In this document: in pieces, positions 1 through 7,887 of the stretch | Layout of the letters: the number at the start of each line of letters is the position of its first letter | How positions within the stretch are numbered: the first letter of the stretch is position 1 | Origin: Natroniella sulfidigena | Lineage (GTDB): Bacteria > Bacillota > Halanaerobiia > Halobacteroidales > Halobacteroidaceae | DNA length: 64,000 nucleotides | Reading direction: 5' to 3' | NCBI RefSeq assembly: GCF_023223645.1 | Contig: NZ_JALKBY010000004.1 | Span: 1-64,000 of the forward strand | Position numbers and translations under genes: made by a program | The notes under the pieces: generated by a model | Told to the model about the DNA's origin: nothing | Seen by the model: the letters and a program-made list of their open reading frames with translations, nothing else | The model's database searches: none

Positions 1-359
1 TACACACTGGATGGGGACACATAAGCTATATCTTTATTTTGCATTTCATAAGCAAGTTTTCTATGACGTAAATCTGGGTTTTCTAAAGCATAGCTTATTA
101 TTGCTTCTTCCTCTTCTTCTAAAAGTCTATGAGGACAAGAAGCAGGCGTAGAATTATGGTTTTTAAGTCCATCTAAACCATTGGTATTAAAGCGACGCCT
201 CCAGCGATAATAGCGATCAGGGTTAAGCTGTAGCTTATCACAAGTATCTTTAATATCAAGCTCTGATTCTTCTACAATATCCATTAACTTACGTTTTTTA
301 TCAGCAGAAAACCATTTACCTTTAAGGTTACCATGAAGCTCTATACGTCGTTTTTTTTT
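1..359 (-). CDS. IS3-family transposase OrfB, N-terminal part, reached by -1 frameshift
   Basis: I translated the -1 frame by hand from the A9 run to the window edge and found no stop over about 118 codons. It begins KKRRIELHG and contains a winged helix-turn-helix of the HTH_21 type (residues near DTCDKLQLNPDRYYRWRRR) followed by an acidic linker, as at the start of IS3 OrfB before the DDE integrase core. The DDE domain itself lies past position 1. The frame has no good start of its own near the junction, so expression probably depends on frameshifting from OrfA. Confidence 0.75.
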
Positions 360-622
360 AGAATCTGAAGTTCAGTAGAAAGCTCTACAATTGTTTTTTC
401 TAATCTATCTTTTTCTTGCTTGAGCTTTTCTTTTTCAGGATCTCTTTTGCTCTTGTGTTGAAATATATTATCAGCTGAATTAAGCAACTTCTTTCTCCAC
501 TGATAAAACTGATTTTCATAAATACCATATTTACGACAAGTCTCAGAAATATTATCATTTTGTAAAGCTTCTAAAACAATTTGCATCTTCTCTTGTGGTG
601 CTCGTTTTTTATTCTTGCTCAT
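341..622 (-). CDS. IS3-family transposase OrfA
   Basis: This 93-residue protein is the DNA-binding subunit of an IS3-type transposase. Residues about 24-47 (ISETCRKYGIYENQFYQWRK) form the helix-turn-helix that binds the element ends. Residues about 64-90 form a leucine-zipper-like coiled coil used for OrfA and OrfAB multimers. The frame ends just after an A9 run at 351-359, where a -1 slip would fuse it to OrfB. The ATG is preceded by a purine-rich ribosome site. Length and architecture match the family. The IS3 subgroup cannot be assigned from this fragment. Confidence 0.85.
   Translation of the reverse strand: MSKNKKRAPQEKMQIVLEALQNDNISETCRKYGIYENQFYQWRKKLLNSADNIFQHKSKRDPEKEKLKQEKDRLEKTIVELSTELQILKKNDV
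351..359 (-). other. Slippery A9 run for programmed -1 frameshifting
   Basis: On the minus strand OrfA reads CTA AAA AAA AAC and stops four codons later. A one-base backward slip on the A-run puts ribosomes into the open OrfB frame. A9 followed by C is a typical IS3 slip site. Whether a stimulatory hairpin follows was not resolved. Confidence 0.7.
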
Positions 623-723
623 GAATATCTTCCTCCTTCTAGTTATAGTTTGAAGGAAGAAAACGACATTTATTCTAAAAACTGTTTTGAAATATGCTTC
701 ATGGGCTTAGAAACATTATATTT

Positions 724-909
724 ATTGATATAAAGCTTCACTTTATATCAATAGTTTATAGTTGATAATTGATAGTGGATAGTTAAAAAACATAAAACAT
801 TAAAAACACATTACCCCTTAGTTATAAAGGCTTTAAGAAGGTTAGGTTTTGAATTTTAACTATCAATTTTAAACTATCAATTATCAATTGAAGTTACACA
901 TTATTGTAA
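724..909. repeat. Palindromic intergenic element with period-7 arms (copy 1)
   Basis: The left end is a hairpin (TTGATATAAAG paired with CTTTATATCAA). It is followed by heptamers such as ATAGTTT, ATAGTTG and ATAGTGG. After an A/T-rich core the right arm carries complementary units (ACTATCA types), and the element ends in TTACACATTATTGTAA. It has no ORF and occupies most of the gap between the IS and the ATPase gene. A second, one-sided heptamer array (951-981, units like CTATTCA) overlaps the stop codon of the neighbouring gene. Confidence 0.7.
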
Positions 910-950
910 CATAACCATAGTATTGGCCCTTAAATTTTTAAGGTTTTAAA

Positions 951-981
951 CTATTCACTATTCATTATTCACTATTCATTG
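951..981. repeat. Short heptamer array overlapping the stop codon of the ATPase gene
   Basis: Four consecutive 7-base units, CTATTCA, CTATTCA, TTATTCA and CTATTCA, run across the 3' end of the gene ending at 965. Read on the minus strand, the last codons (Met-Asn-Ser-Glu-stop) are written by the repeat itself, so the array supplies the protein's C-terminus and stop. Confidence 0.7.
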
Positions 982-2053
982 CTTTTAAGACCTCTTCCTC
1001 CACTTCCTGTCTCCGCTCCTCTACAGCAGAAAAATCCATCGCTTCTATATAATAATCCTCTTGCTCATCATGAAAAAACTTAGCCTGCTTAATCATATCT
1101 CTCGCCTTATCCATCACAATCTGATATCTTCTCTTCGTATTCGCTATCCGCCGCTTATTGCTTTTTATAACTTCTGAATCAACACATTCCAACATATTGA
1201 CAATTTGATCATTTTGATCAGCAGGGTCAACTACATGAGGGGCTGTTCCATCAAGCAAAGCTACCTTTAATTCATCAATCACAAGTAAATCTACACTTTC
1301 AGGATCAAAAGAACAGTGGCCATAGCAGACATCAAACCCTCTTTCTCTAGCTGCTTTTCCTACTCTTTTAACCAAAGTCGATTTTCCTGTTCCTGCTCTA
1401 CCTTTAATAATATATCTATACTCCATATCATTAGTAATATTATCAAAATAATCAACTGTTCCTTGTGCTGTAAAAGCGCTACCAAATAGATGTCGTTCTG
1501 CTCCTAACTGCTCTGCTAACTTCTGCTCTCCAAAGATCTGCTCGATCAGCTCTTCGGCTTTACGATTGGCTTGTTGGAAATTCATTCCTTCCAGATAATA
1601 ATCTTCCCACTCATCATGAATTAATTTAGCTTCCTTAAGGTAAGCATAAGCCTTCTGAAAAGAATTCCATTTTGCTTTACTCAAACTTACTATCTCATCC
1701 TTATTTTCTTCCAATGGTGATCTATCCCAATATCTACCTAGATTTATTATCTCATCAACTGCCCCTGGATACTTAGGATCAACTAAATGGGGTGCTGTTG
1801 CATCCAAGAATGCAACTTTCAATTGAGGAATTACTACTCCATCAAGTGATTCTTTATCTGATGAACACCAATGTTTTTCAAGGTCATATCCTTCTTCTAC
1901 CATCTTTTCTGCTATCCGTTTCATAAATGTCGACTTCCCTGTCCCTGGCCCTCCTTTAATCATAAAAACCCTATCACATTGATAAGGAAGATATTCAAAG
2001 AACGAATAAAACCCTTTACTTGTATTTCCACTGGAAAAATAATTCTTAATCAT
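965..2053 (-). CDS. Tandem P-loop ATPase of unknown role (PRK06851-like)
   Basis: This 362-residue protein is two copies of one module. Copy 1 has a Walker A motif GPGTGKST at about 35-42. Copy 2 has GRAGTGKST near 218-226. After each P-loop come a C-S-x-D-x-E-S segment, a strand ending DATAPH or DGTAPH with VDP, and then a conserved HDE-x-EDYY block (IHDEWEDYY and FHDEQEDYY). This resembles a family known to me only as a conserved ATPase in Firmicutes. Its substrate is unknown. ATG at 2053 is preferred to the TTG one codon upstream, because it lies 7 nt from AAGGAGG rather than 4. The gene is monocistronic and flanked by repeats on both sides. Confidence 0.7.
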   Translation of the reverse strand: MIKNYFSSGNTSKGFYSFFEYLPYQCDRVFMIKGGPGTGKSTFMKRIAEKMVEEGYDLEKHWCSSDKESLDGVVIPQLKVAFLDATAPHLVDPKYPGAVDEIINLGRYWDRSPLEENKDEIVSLSKAKWNSFQKAYAYLKEAKLIHDEWEDYYLEGMNFQQANRKAEELIEQIFGEQKLAEQLGAERHLFGSAFTAQGTVDYFDNITNDMEYRYIIKGRAGTGKSTLVKRVGKAARERGFDVCYGHCSFDPESVDLLVIDELKVALLDGTAPHVVDPADQNDQIVNMLECVDSEVIKSNKRRIANTKRRYQIVMDKARDMIKQAKFFHDEQEDYYIEAMDFSAVEERRQEVEEEVLKAMNSE

Positions 2054-2191
2054 CAATCTACCTCCTTAATTAATTCACAGACTATTTTTAGCTATTATAA
2101 TCTTTATGTATTGATTTAAACTATTATATCTGAATCATGTATATCAATTTAAGCTAAATCTTGGTAAAGTGATAATCAAATTGTATCTTTA

Positions 2192-2605
2192 TTACAATAA
2201 TGTGTCACTTTCAAAACCAAAGGAACCACGAATAAGCACGAATTAACGCTAATAAAAAATAACAACTGATAAAAAATTTAAATTGCTAAATAATAATATT
2301 TTTGTAGAGGCAGGTCTCTGTGCCTGCCCATGAAATAAATCATTAGGCATATGTTTTAACATATGGCGTTCGTTGTTAAATCAAGGTTTATTAAAGGTAA
2401 GAGCCACAGGTTTCAACCACCCCAAGAGTACTTCCTCAGTCGGTATAAATCGCCTTCTTCAGGGCGCTGTGGTGGGATTTCGCAATAGCGATTGGACTAC
2501 AGGTTAAAACCTGTAGCTTGGATTTAAAAATAAAGGGCGACCACGGAGAGTCGCCCCTACAAAAACACATTATTATACGAACGAAAAGTTACACATTATA
2601 TCAAT
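2192..2605. repeat. Composite of nested repeat elements
   Basis: The stretch begins with ATTACAATAATGTGTCAC, the reverse complement of the end seen in copies at 724 and 13845, and closes near 2605 with the inverted TTGATAT end. Inside is a second element with its own 31-bp inverted termini (2299-2565). This whole gap of about 730 bases between the ATPase gene and hcp holds no convincing ORF. Confidence 0.55.
2299..2565. repeat. 267-bp element with hairpin-bearing terminal inverted repeats
   Basis: The left end 2299-2329 and the inverted right end 2535-2565 are the same length. They share TTTTTGTAG, GGC, TCTC, GTG and GCCC at matching positions. Each folds into its own hairpin: GGCAGG with CCTGCC on the left, GGCGAC with GTCGCC on the right, so differences between the ends are compensated within each stem. 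The interior has hairpins CATATGTT/AACATATG and CTACAGGTT/AACCTGTAG and a GC-richer block (2405-2490) that may be a remnant of an IS605-type 3' end. That last point is a guess. Confidence 0.6.
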
Positions 2606-2672
2606 TAAATTTAATGTTAAATAATCTTCTTTTTGTCACCTTTCACATTTTATTTTAAAATATTTTGTGCTG

Positions 2673-2688
2673 CGTGACTTAACTCACA
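2673..2688 (+). promoter_or_regulatory. CRP/FNR-type operator upstream of hcp
   Basis: CGTGA-N6-TCACA is a near-perfect copy of the CRP/FNR-superfamily half-site pair. A -10-like TATATC lies at 2708-2713, which puts the palindrome centre about 40 bases before the likely transcription start, the class II activator position. HcpR, a CRP/FNR-family regulator of hcp in anaerobes, is the natural candidate. The regulator is not in the window. Confidence 0.55.
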
Positions 2689-2791
2689 GAAGTTATCCAA
2701 GTATTCCTATATCATTTAATTAGAGTTAAGAAAGATGAGGTAAAGATCTTATCTCATCAAATTAAATATAAATCTAAAGGAGGAGATATTG

Positions 2792-4138
2792 ATGTTTGGA
2801 TTTTTTAAAAATGACGACAAAAACGAAGGCAAAAAGGCTCCAAAGTCTGAAATGTTCTGTTACCAATGTGAACAAACACCATCTGGCGGTTGTACAAAAG
2901 TAGGTGTCTGTGGTAAGAATCCTGATATTGCTAGTTTGCAAGATACTATTATCTTTGGTTTGAAAGGTGTTGCTGCTTATGCAACTCACGCTCGAGAGCT
3001 TGGGTATACTGATGATGAAGTAAATGAGATTACTCAAGAAGCTCTTTATGCTACACTGACAAACTCTAACTTTAACTTAAATGAACATATTGGCACTGCA
3101 TTAAAAGTTGGAGAGGCTACAACTAAGGTAATGGATCTATTAGATCAGGCTCATACAGATAGATTAGGTACTCCAGCACCGGTAGAAGTTTCTCAAAACA
3201 AAGTAGAGGGACATTGTATCGTAGTTACAGGTCATAATCTTTATGCTTTAGAAGAATTGCTTAAGCAAACTGAGGGTAAAGGAATTAATATTTATACTCA
3301 CTCTGAAATGTTACCGGCTCATGGTTATCCAGAATTAAATAAGTATGACCACTTAAAAGGGAATGTTGGTAAAGCATGGTATGACCAACGAAAATTATTC
3401 GCTGAATTCCCTGGAGCTATCTTAGGTACTACTAACTGCTTGATGCCAATTAGAGGTGACTATGGTGATAGATTCTTCACTTATGGCACTGCTGGATTAG
3501 AAGATGCTCAAAAGATTGAAGATAACGACTTCAGTCCATTAATTGAAAAAGCATTAGAGTTACCAAAAGCTAATATTGATTCTGATGAAACATTAACTAC
3601 TGGATTCCACCATGAAACAGTATTAGGTATTGCACCAGAAATCATTGAAGCAGTTAAAGAAGGTAAAATTCAACGTTTCTTTGTAATTGCTGGTTGTGAC
3701 GCACCGACTAAAGGTCGAGATTATTATCGAGAATTAGCAACTTCTTTACCAGATGATTGTGTTATTTTAACTACATCTTGTGGTAAGTTCAGATTCAATG
3801 ATGTTGATTACGGTACTGTTCCAGGTACTAATATTCCAAGATATATTGATTTAGGTCAATGTAATAACTCTGGTTCTGCAGTTAAGATTGCTCTAGCTTT
3901 AGCTGAAGCATTTGACTGTGAAGTAAATGAGTTACCACTTAGCATTGTACTATCTTGGTTCGAGCAAAAAGCTGTTGCTATCTTGTTAGGCCTATTTAAC
4001 TTAGGTATCCAAGATATCTATGTTGGCCCGTCTGTACCGGAATTCTTATCAGGAAATGTAGTTGAAGTATTACAAGATAACTTCAACTTACAAGTAGCAA
4101 GTGATCCACAAGAAGACCTTAAAAACATGCTAGGTTAA
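2792..4138 (+). CDS. hcp: Hybrid cluster protein, class III-like
   Basis: Hcp carries a 4Fe-4S cluster and a hybrid 4Fe-2O-2S cluster and is a cytoplasmic nitric oxide or hydroxylamine reductase for nitrosative stress. The N-terminal cluster motif is visible as C23-x2-C26-x7-C34-x5-C40. Hybrid-cluster ligand regions are recognisable as GTTNCLMP, AGCDAP, TTSCGKFRFND, GQCNNSG and a late Glu in LSWFEQKA. At about 448 residues it is roughly 100 shorter than class I and II proteins, which fits class III, where a helical segment after the first cluster is missing. A lysine-rich tail precedes the first Cys. ATG 2792 is 8 nt from AGGAGG and is preferred to TTG 2789. It is monocistronic with its own terminator, and no hcr-like reductase is adjacent. 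Confidence 0.93.
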   Translation: MFGFFKNDDKNEGKKAPKSEMFCYQCEQTPSGGCTKVGVCGKNPDIASLQDTIIFGLKGVAAYATHARELGYTDDEVNEITQEALYATLTNSNFNLNEHIGTALKVGEATTKVMDLLDQAHTDRLGTPAPVEVSQNKVEGHCIVVTGHNLYALEELLKQTEGKGINIYTHSEMLPAHGYPELNKYDHLKGNVGKAWYDQRKLFAEFPGAILGTTNCLMPIRGDYGDRFFTYGTAGLEDAQKIEDNDFSPLIEKALELPKANIDSDETLTTGFHHETVLGIAPEIIEAVKEGKIQRFFVIAGCDAPTKGRDYYRELATSLPDDCVILTTSCGKFRFNDVDYGTVPGTNIPRYIDLGQCNNSGSAVKIALALAEAFDCEVNELPLSIVLSWFEQKAVAILLGLFNLGIQDIYVGPSVPEFLSGNVVEVLQDNFNLQVASDPQEDLKNMLG

Positions 4139-4172
4139 TCCCCTTTTTTAAAAATAAATTTTAGTTCTAGAT

Positions 4173-4204
4173 AAAAAAAGACCTCCAAGTGGAGGTCTTT
4201 TTTT
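4173..4204. terminator. Bidirectional terminator between hcp and the chemoreceptor
   Basis: The stem GACCTCC/GGAGGTC has an A-run before it and a T-run after it, so it can end both converging transcripts. Confidence 0.9.
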
Positions 4205-4217
4205 GACTCTTCTTAAT

Positions 4218-6065
4218 TTATACCTCAAATCTATTAGTAACTCGTTCTAATTCAGCAGCCAATTCAGATAATTTATCTGCCGAAGAGGTAACATCTTGAG
4301 TTACAGCAGTAACTTCTTCAGTTGCCTGCAGTACTTGATCACTACCAGAGGCTAATTGCTGAATTACTGCACTTGCTTCTTGAATCTGTTCTGATGTATC
4401 ATTAATTCCAGCAACTATCTCTTTAAAGATCAATCCGGCTTTATTGATTATCTCTTCACCTTGCCTTACTTCATCCGCTCCTTTTTCTACAGCAGAAATA
4501 GCAACCTTAGACTCTTGTTGAGTTTCAGTTATTAATTGAGCAATCTTATCAGTAGCTTGAGTTGTTTCCTCTGCTAATTGACGAATCTCTTCTGCTACAA
4601 CAGCAAAACCTTGCCCATGCTCTCCCGCTCTTGCTGCTTCTATTGCTGCATTTAAAGCTAATAAATTAGTCTGTTCTGCTATATTAGTTATTAGATCAAT
4701 AATTTCTCCTATTTCATCTGATTTTTGATCTAATTGATCAATACTCTCTACAGCATTTTGAACTTCTCTTTTGATCGTTTTCATTTCAGCAATTGCCTCA
4801 TCAATTTTAAGCTGCCCTTGATCGGCATTAGTTGCTGTTTGCTCAGCAAAGCTATTAATCTGTTGTGTACTAGCAGCTACCTGTTCAATTCCAGCTGACA
4901 TCTCTTGAATATTACTAGCTGTTTTTTCAATATTGTCATTTGTTTCATCAGCAATAGCAGACAACTCTTTACTAGACAAAGTTAAAGAGTTCGTTGTCTC
5001 TAGTACCTTCTGAATAATGCTTGCCTCTTCACTGACCATTTGGTTGAATTGTGCCCCCAAATCGCCTAACTCATCACTGCGATCTATTTCAACTTTCGTC
5101 TTTAAATTTCCTTGACCTACTTCTTTCATTTTAGCATCTAACTCTCGAACCGGCTTAGCAATTCCATTAGCAATTAAGAATGCTACTCCAACTGCAACTC
5201 CAATAGCTATCAATAGAATCACTAAGTTTATAATCAAAATCTGGTTAATATCACTGAAAGCCTGTTCTGTATAATTCTGTACTACAACTACCCAATCCAG
5301 CCCATTTACTGGAGCATAAGCTCCTAACATTTCAACTTCTTGATCATTATAATAACGATCTACCCCAGATTCTCCTTCTAAGGCCCTACTAACAGCAGGA
5401 ATTTCCTGGGCATTGCTCTGTTCTAGTACCCGTTCCTCAAAATCAGGATGAGCAATAACTGCTCCTGTTTGATCAGTAATATAAGCATAACCTTCTATAT
5501 TATCAATATTAGTAACCATTTCTTGCAAAATATGTAGATCAATATCAGCAGCTAAAACCCCTTTAACCTTGCCATTATCCCCCATAATAGGTAATGAAAT
5601 GGTAATGCAAGGCCGATCTGTAGCCACTGAAATATATGATTCAGAGATGTATTCTTCTCCTTCTATTGCAGCTTCAAAATAAGGTCTAAACCCTAAATCT
5701 TCCCCTACAACTACTCCTCCTTCTTCACTATCAGCAATTACTTTTCCATCTTGATCTTGAACAAAGAGCAATTCAAAAATATCATCTTCCTCTTTAACCT
5801 TTCTCAATAGTTCATTTTGTTCTTCAGCATTCATTTCTTTAACCTCTTTAGTCTGGGCCAACACCTTTACTAAATTTTTCTTTTCCATAATAATCTGTTC
5901 TACACTAGTTGATAATTCATTAACCAATAATTGATTCTGCCTTTTGACATGTGTTCTAGTATTATTGGCTTCTCGATTATAAGTAATAACCCCATAAATT
6001 GAGAAAGGTATAGCTACTAATAGAATCATAAATAAAACCAACTTTTGCTTCAAATTGAACTTCAT
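4218..6065 (-). CDS. Methyl-accepting chemotaxis protein with dCache-type sensor
   Basis: This is a 615-residue transmembrane chemoreceptor. It has TM1 at about 8-29 and an extracytoplasmic double-Cache-like sensor at about 35-270 (segments [25 protein letters not shown] and [10 protein letters not shown]). TM2 is at about 276-298, followed by HAMP (about 300-352) and a long methyl-accepting coiled coil. The kinase-control tip is clear ([19 protein letters not shown], then [16 protein letters not shown]). The ligand cannot be told from sequence, though dCache domains often bind amino acids or organic acids. ATG 6065 follows a GGGAG ribosome site. It stands alone between two terminators, and no che genes are nearby. 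Confidence 0.93.
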   Translation of the reverse strand: MKFNLKQKLVLFMILLVAIPFSIYGVITYNREANNTRTHVKRQNQLLVNELSTSVEQIIMEKKNLVKVLAQTKEVKEMNAEEQNELLRKVKEEDDIFELLFVQDQDGKVIADSEEGGVVVGEDLGFRPYFEAAIEGEEYISESYISVATDRPCITISLPIMGDNGKVKGVLAADIDLHILQEMVTNIDNIEGYAYITDQTGAVIAHPDFEERVLEQSNAQEIPAVSRALEGESGVDRYYNDQEVEMLGAYAPVNGLDWVVVVQNYTEQAFSDINQILIINLVILLIAIGVAVGVAFLIANGIAKPVRELDAKMKEVGQGNLKTKVEIDRSDELGDLGAQFNQMVSEEASIIQKVLETTNSLTLSSKELSAIADETNDNIEKTASNIQEMSAGIEQVAASTQQINSFAEQTATNADQGQLKIDEAIAEMKTIKREVQNAVESIDQLDQKSDEIGEIIDLITNIAEQTNLLALNAAIEAARAGEHGQGFAVVAEEIRQLAEETTQATDKIAQLITETQQESKVAISAVEKGADEVRQGEEIINKAGLIFKEIVAGINDTSEQIQEASAVIQQLASGSDQVLQATEEVTAVTQDVTSSADKLSELAAELERVTNRFEV

Positions 6066-6120
6066 CTAGAAGCACTCCCTTTTATTTGTTATATAAATTT
6101 ATTTTCACAATAATAAAAAA

Positions 6121-6155
6121 TTTTAGCACCTACCCAGATTAGATAGGTGCTAAAA
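6121..6155 (-). terminator. Terminator after the AbgT-family gene
   Basis: The stem TTTTAGCACCTA/TAGGTGCTAAAA with flanking A/T runs lies 15 bases downstream of the transporter stop. Confidence 0.85.
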
Positions 6156-6169
6156 TAAATTTTAACTCT

Positions 6170-7690
6170 TTAGTAAAATAGCCTTCCTGCTGGGCCAATT
6201 GGTAACCCAAAAGTAAACCAAACTATTAACATAATAATCCAGACAAACATAAAAGCAAAGGAATAAGGCATCATAGTTGAAATTAAAGTACCAATTCCCA
6301 TTTTTTCATCATACTTCTTAGCAAAAGCTATAATAATTGCAAAATAAGACATCAACGGACTAATAATGTTAGTCACTGAATCTCCTATTCTATATGCTAA
6401 CTGAGTGAATTCAGGACTATAACCTAATTCCATCAACATCGGAACAAAAACTGGTGCCATAATAGCCCACTTAGCTGATGCACTACCAATAAAGATATTA
6501 ATAAAACCAGCTACTATAATAAATGCAATAATCATTGGTAATCCAGTAAAGTTAACTGCCTGTAAGAATTCAGCTCCATTAATAGCTAAGATTGTCCCAA
6601 TATTTGACCAGCCAAAATAAGCAACAAATTGTCCAGCTGCAAATGCTAGAGCAATATACATTCCTAAATCTGACATAGCTTTAGAAAATGCATCGGCTAC
6701 ATCTGAATCGTCCTTGATCGTACCAGTCTTAAGTCCATAAGCTAACCCTGGTACAAAGAAGAATAAAGCAATCATTGGTACCATACCTTGAACAAAAGGA
6801 GTCGCTCCCATAATAATCTCACCAGCATCACTTCTTAAGATACCATTTTGAGGTACAGTCAATGCTGCTATTCCTGCTACAGCAACCAACAACCAAATAA
6901 GTGCTGATCTCAATCCTTTAGCTTCAAGCTCTGTCAATTCTTCTAATTTTTCTGTATATTCACCTTCATATTCACCAAGTCGCGGTGCTACAATCCTTTC
7001 TGTTACCCAAGTACCTACAAAAGTAACTAAGAAAGTAGATGCAATCATAAAGTACCAGTTAACAGTAGGTGCTACTGTATACGTCGAATCCATTAACTGA
7101 GCTGCCTCTTCAGTAATCCCTGCCAATAATGGATCAAGTGTTGATACTAATAAGTTAGCACTAAAACCACCTGATACCCCTGCAAAAGCTGCTGCTAAAC
7201 CTGCTAGTGGATGTCTCCCCTTAGCTGCAAAAATAATCGCTCCTAAAGGAACTAAGACAACATATCCAGCATCTGAAGCTACATTAGACATGATTCCTGC
7301 AAATACAACCGCTGCAGTAATATAACGGTCAGGAGCTCCTAATACTATCTTCTTCAAAGTTGCTTTGATCAAACCTGAACTATCAGCTACACCAACACCC
7401 AACATAGCTACCAATACAGTTCCTAGTGGAGCAAAACCTGTAAAGTTCTCCACTGCCTCAGAAAAGACCCTTCTAATTCCATATCTAGAAATTAAATTAA
7501 CTGCTTCAATCGTTTCACCTGTTCCTGGATGCTCTACTGATAACCCAAGTTGACTTACCACCCAAGAAAGTACTAACGTCAATCCTGCCAAAATAAAAAA
7601 TAGCGTGATCGGATGCGGTAACTTATTACCTACTTTTTCTACTATGTTTAAGCTCCGATCAATGATTCCTCCTTTTTTTTGTTTACTCAC
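6170..7690 (-). CDS. AbgT-family transporter
   Basis: A 506-residue, highly hydrophobic inner-membrane protein with about a dozen membrane segments. It fits the AbgT family, whose members import p-aminobenzoyl-glutamate or export sulfonamides and antimetabolites. Family features include an N-terminal helix ending PHPITLFF, the re-entrant-like run SDAGYVVLVPLGA, and the polar GSASAKWAIMAPVFVPM segment near the C-terminus. The start is GTG, 7 nt after AGGAGG. The gene is monocistronic between terminators, so context does not show the substrate. Some relatives may move peptides or other anions, and I would not assign abgT strictly. Confidence 0.85.
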   Translation of the reverse strand: MSKQKKGGIIDRSLNIVEKVGNKLPHPITLFFILAGLTLVLSWVVSQLGLSVEHPGTGETIEAVNLISRYGIRRVFSEAVENFTGFAPLGTVLVAMLGVGVADSSGLIKATLKKIVLGAPDRYITAAVVFAGIMSNVASDAGYVVLVPLGAIIFAAKGRHPLAGLAAAFAGVSGGFSANLLVSTLDPLLAGITEEAAQLMDSTYTVAPTVNWYFMIASTFLVTFVGTWVTERIVAPRLGEYEGEYTEKLEELTELEAKGLRSALIWLLVAVAGIAALTVPQNGILRSDAGEIIMGATPFVQGMVPMIALFFFVPGLAYGLKTGTIKDDSDVADAFSKAMSDLGMYIALAFAAGQFVAYFGWSNIGTILAINGAEFLQAVNFTGLPMIIAFIIVAGFINIFIGSASAKWAIMAPVFVPMLMELGYSPEFTQLAYRIGDSVTNIISPLMSYFAIIIAFAKKYDEKMGIGTLISTMMPYSFAFMFVWIIMLIVWFTFGLPIGPAGRLFY

Positions 7691-7853
7691 TTTCTCTCCT
7701 CCTTTTTAATTATTAACTCTTCCCTTTTTAATTGTTATTTAGCTCCTCCAACATTAAATATTCTAGTTTTTTTGCAATTTTCCTGCTTAAAATACAAAAA
7801 AACCTAAAAACCAATTTTTTCTTAGGTGATATTATACAAATTACGACAAAATT

Positions 7854-7876
7854 AAAAGCCGCCTTAGGCGACTTTT
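7854..7876 (-). terminator. Terminator after the histidine kinase
   Basis: Stem AAAAG-CGCC/GGCG-CTTTT, 12 bases past the kinase stop. Its sequence closely resembles the terminator at 9523-9549. Confidence 0.8.
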
Positions 7877-7887
7877 AATAATTACTT

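Larger units (their letters stand above)
1..660 (-). mobile_element. IS3-family insertion sequence, cut by the window edge
   Basis: OrfA (341-622) and the start of OrfB (1-359) lie in two overlapping frames joined by an A-run, the classic IS3 layout. The 3' part of OrfB lies beyond position 1. The outer end on this side must fall upstream of OrfA, somewhere near 650-710. I could not fix the terminal inverted repeat because the partner end is outside the window. The element is probably intact here, since no stop interrupts either frame. Confidence 0.8.

Noticed and set aside
1871-2119. Plus-strand 82-codon ORF opposite the tandem ATPase
   Set aside because: It is a shadow frame of the ATPase gene, without a ribosome site or recognisable protein features.
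2405-2490. Possible tRNA or small RNA in the GC-richer block
   Set aside because: No acceptor stem, T-loop or anticodon arm could be drawn. It is better described as an element remnant.
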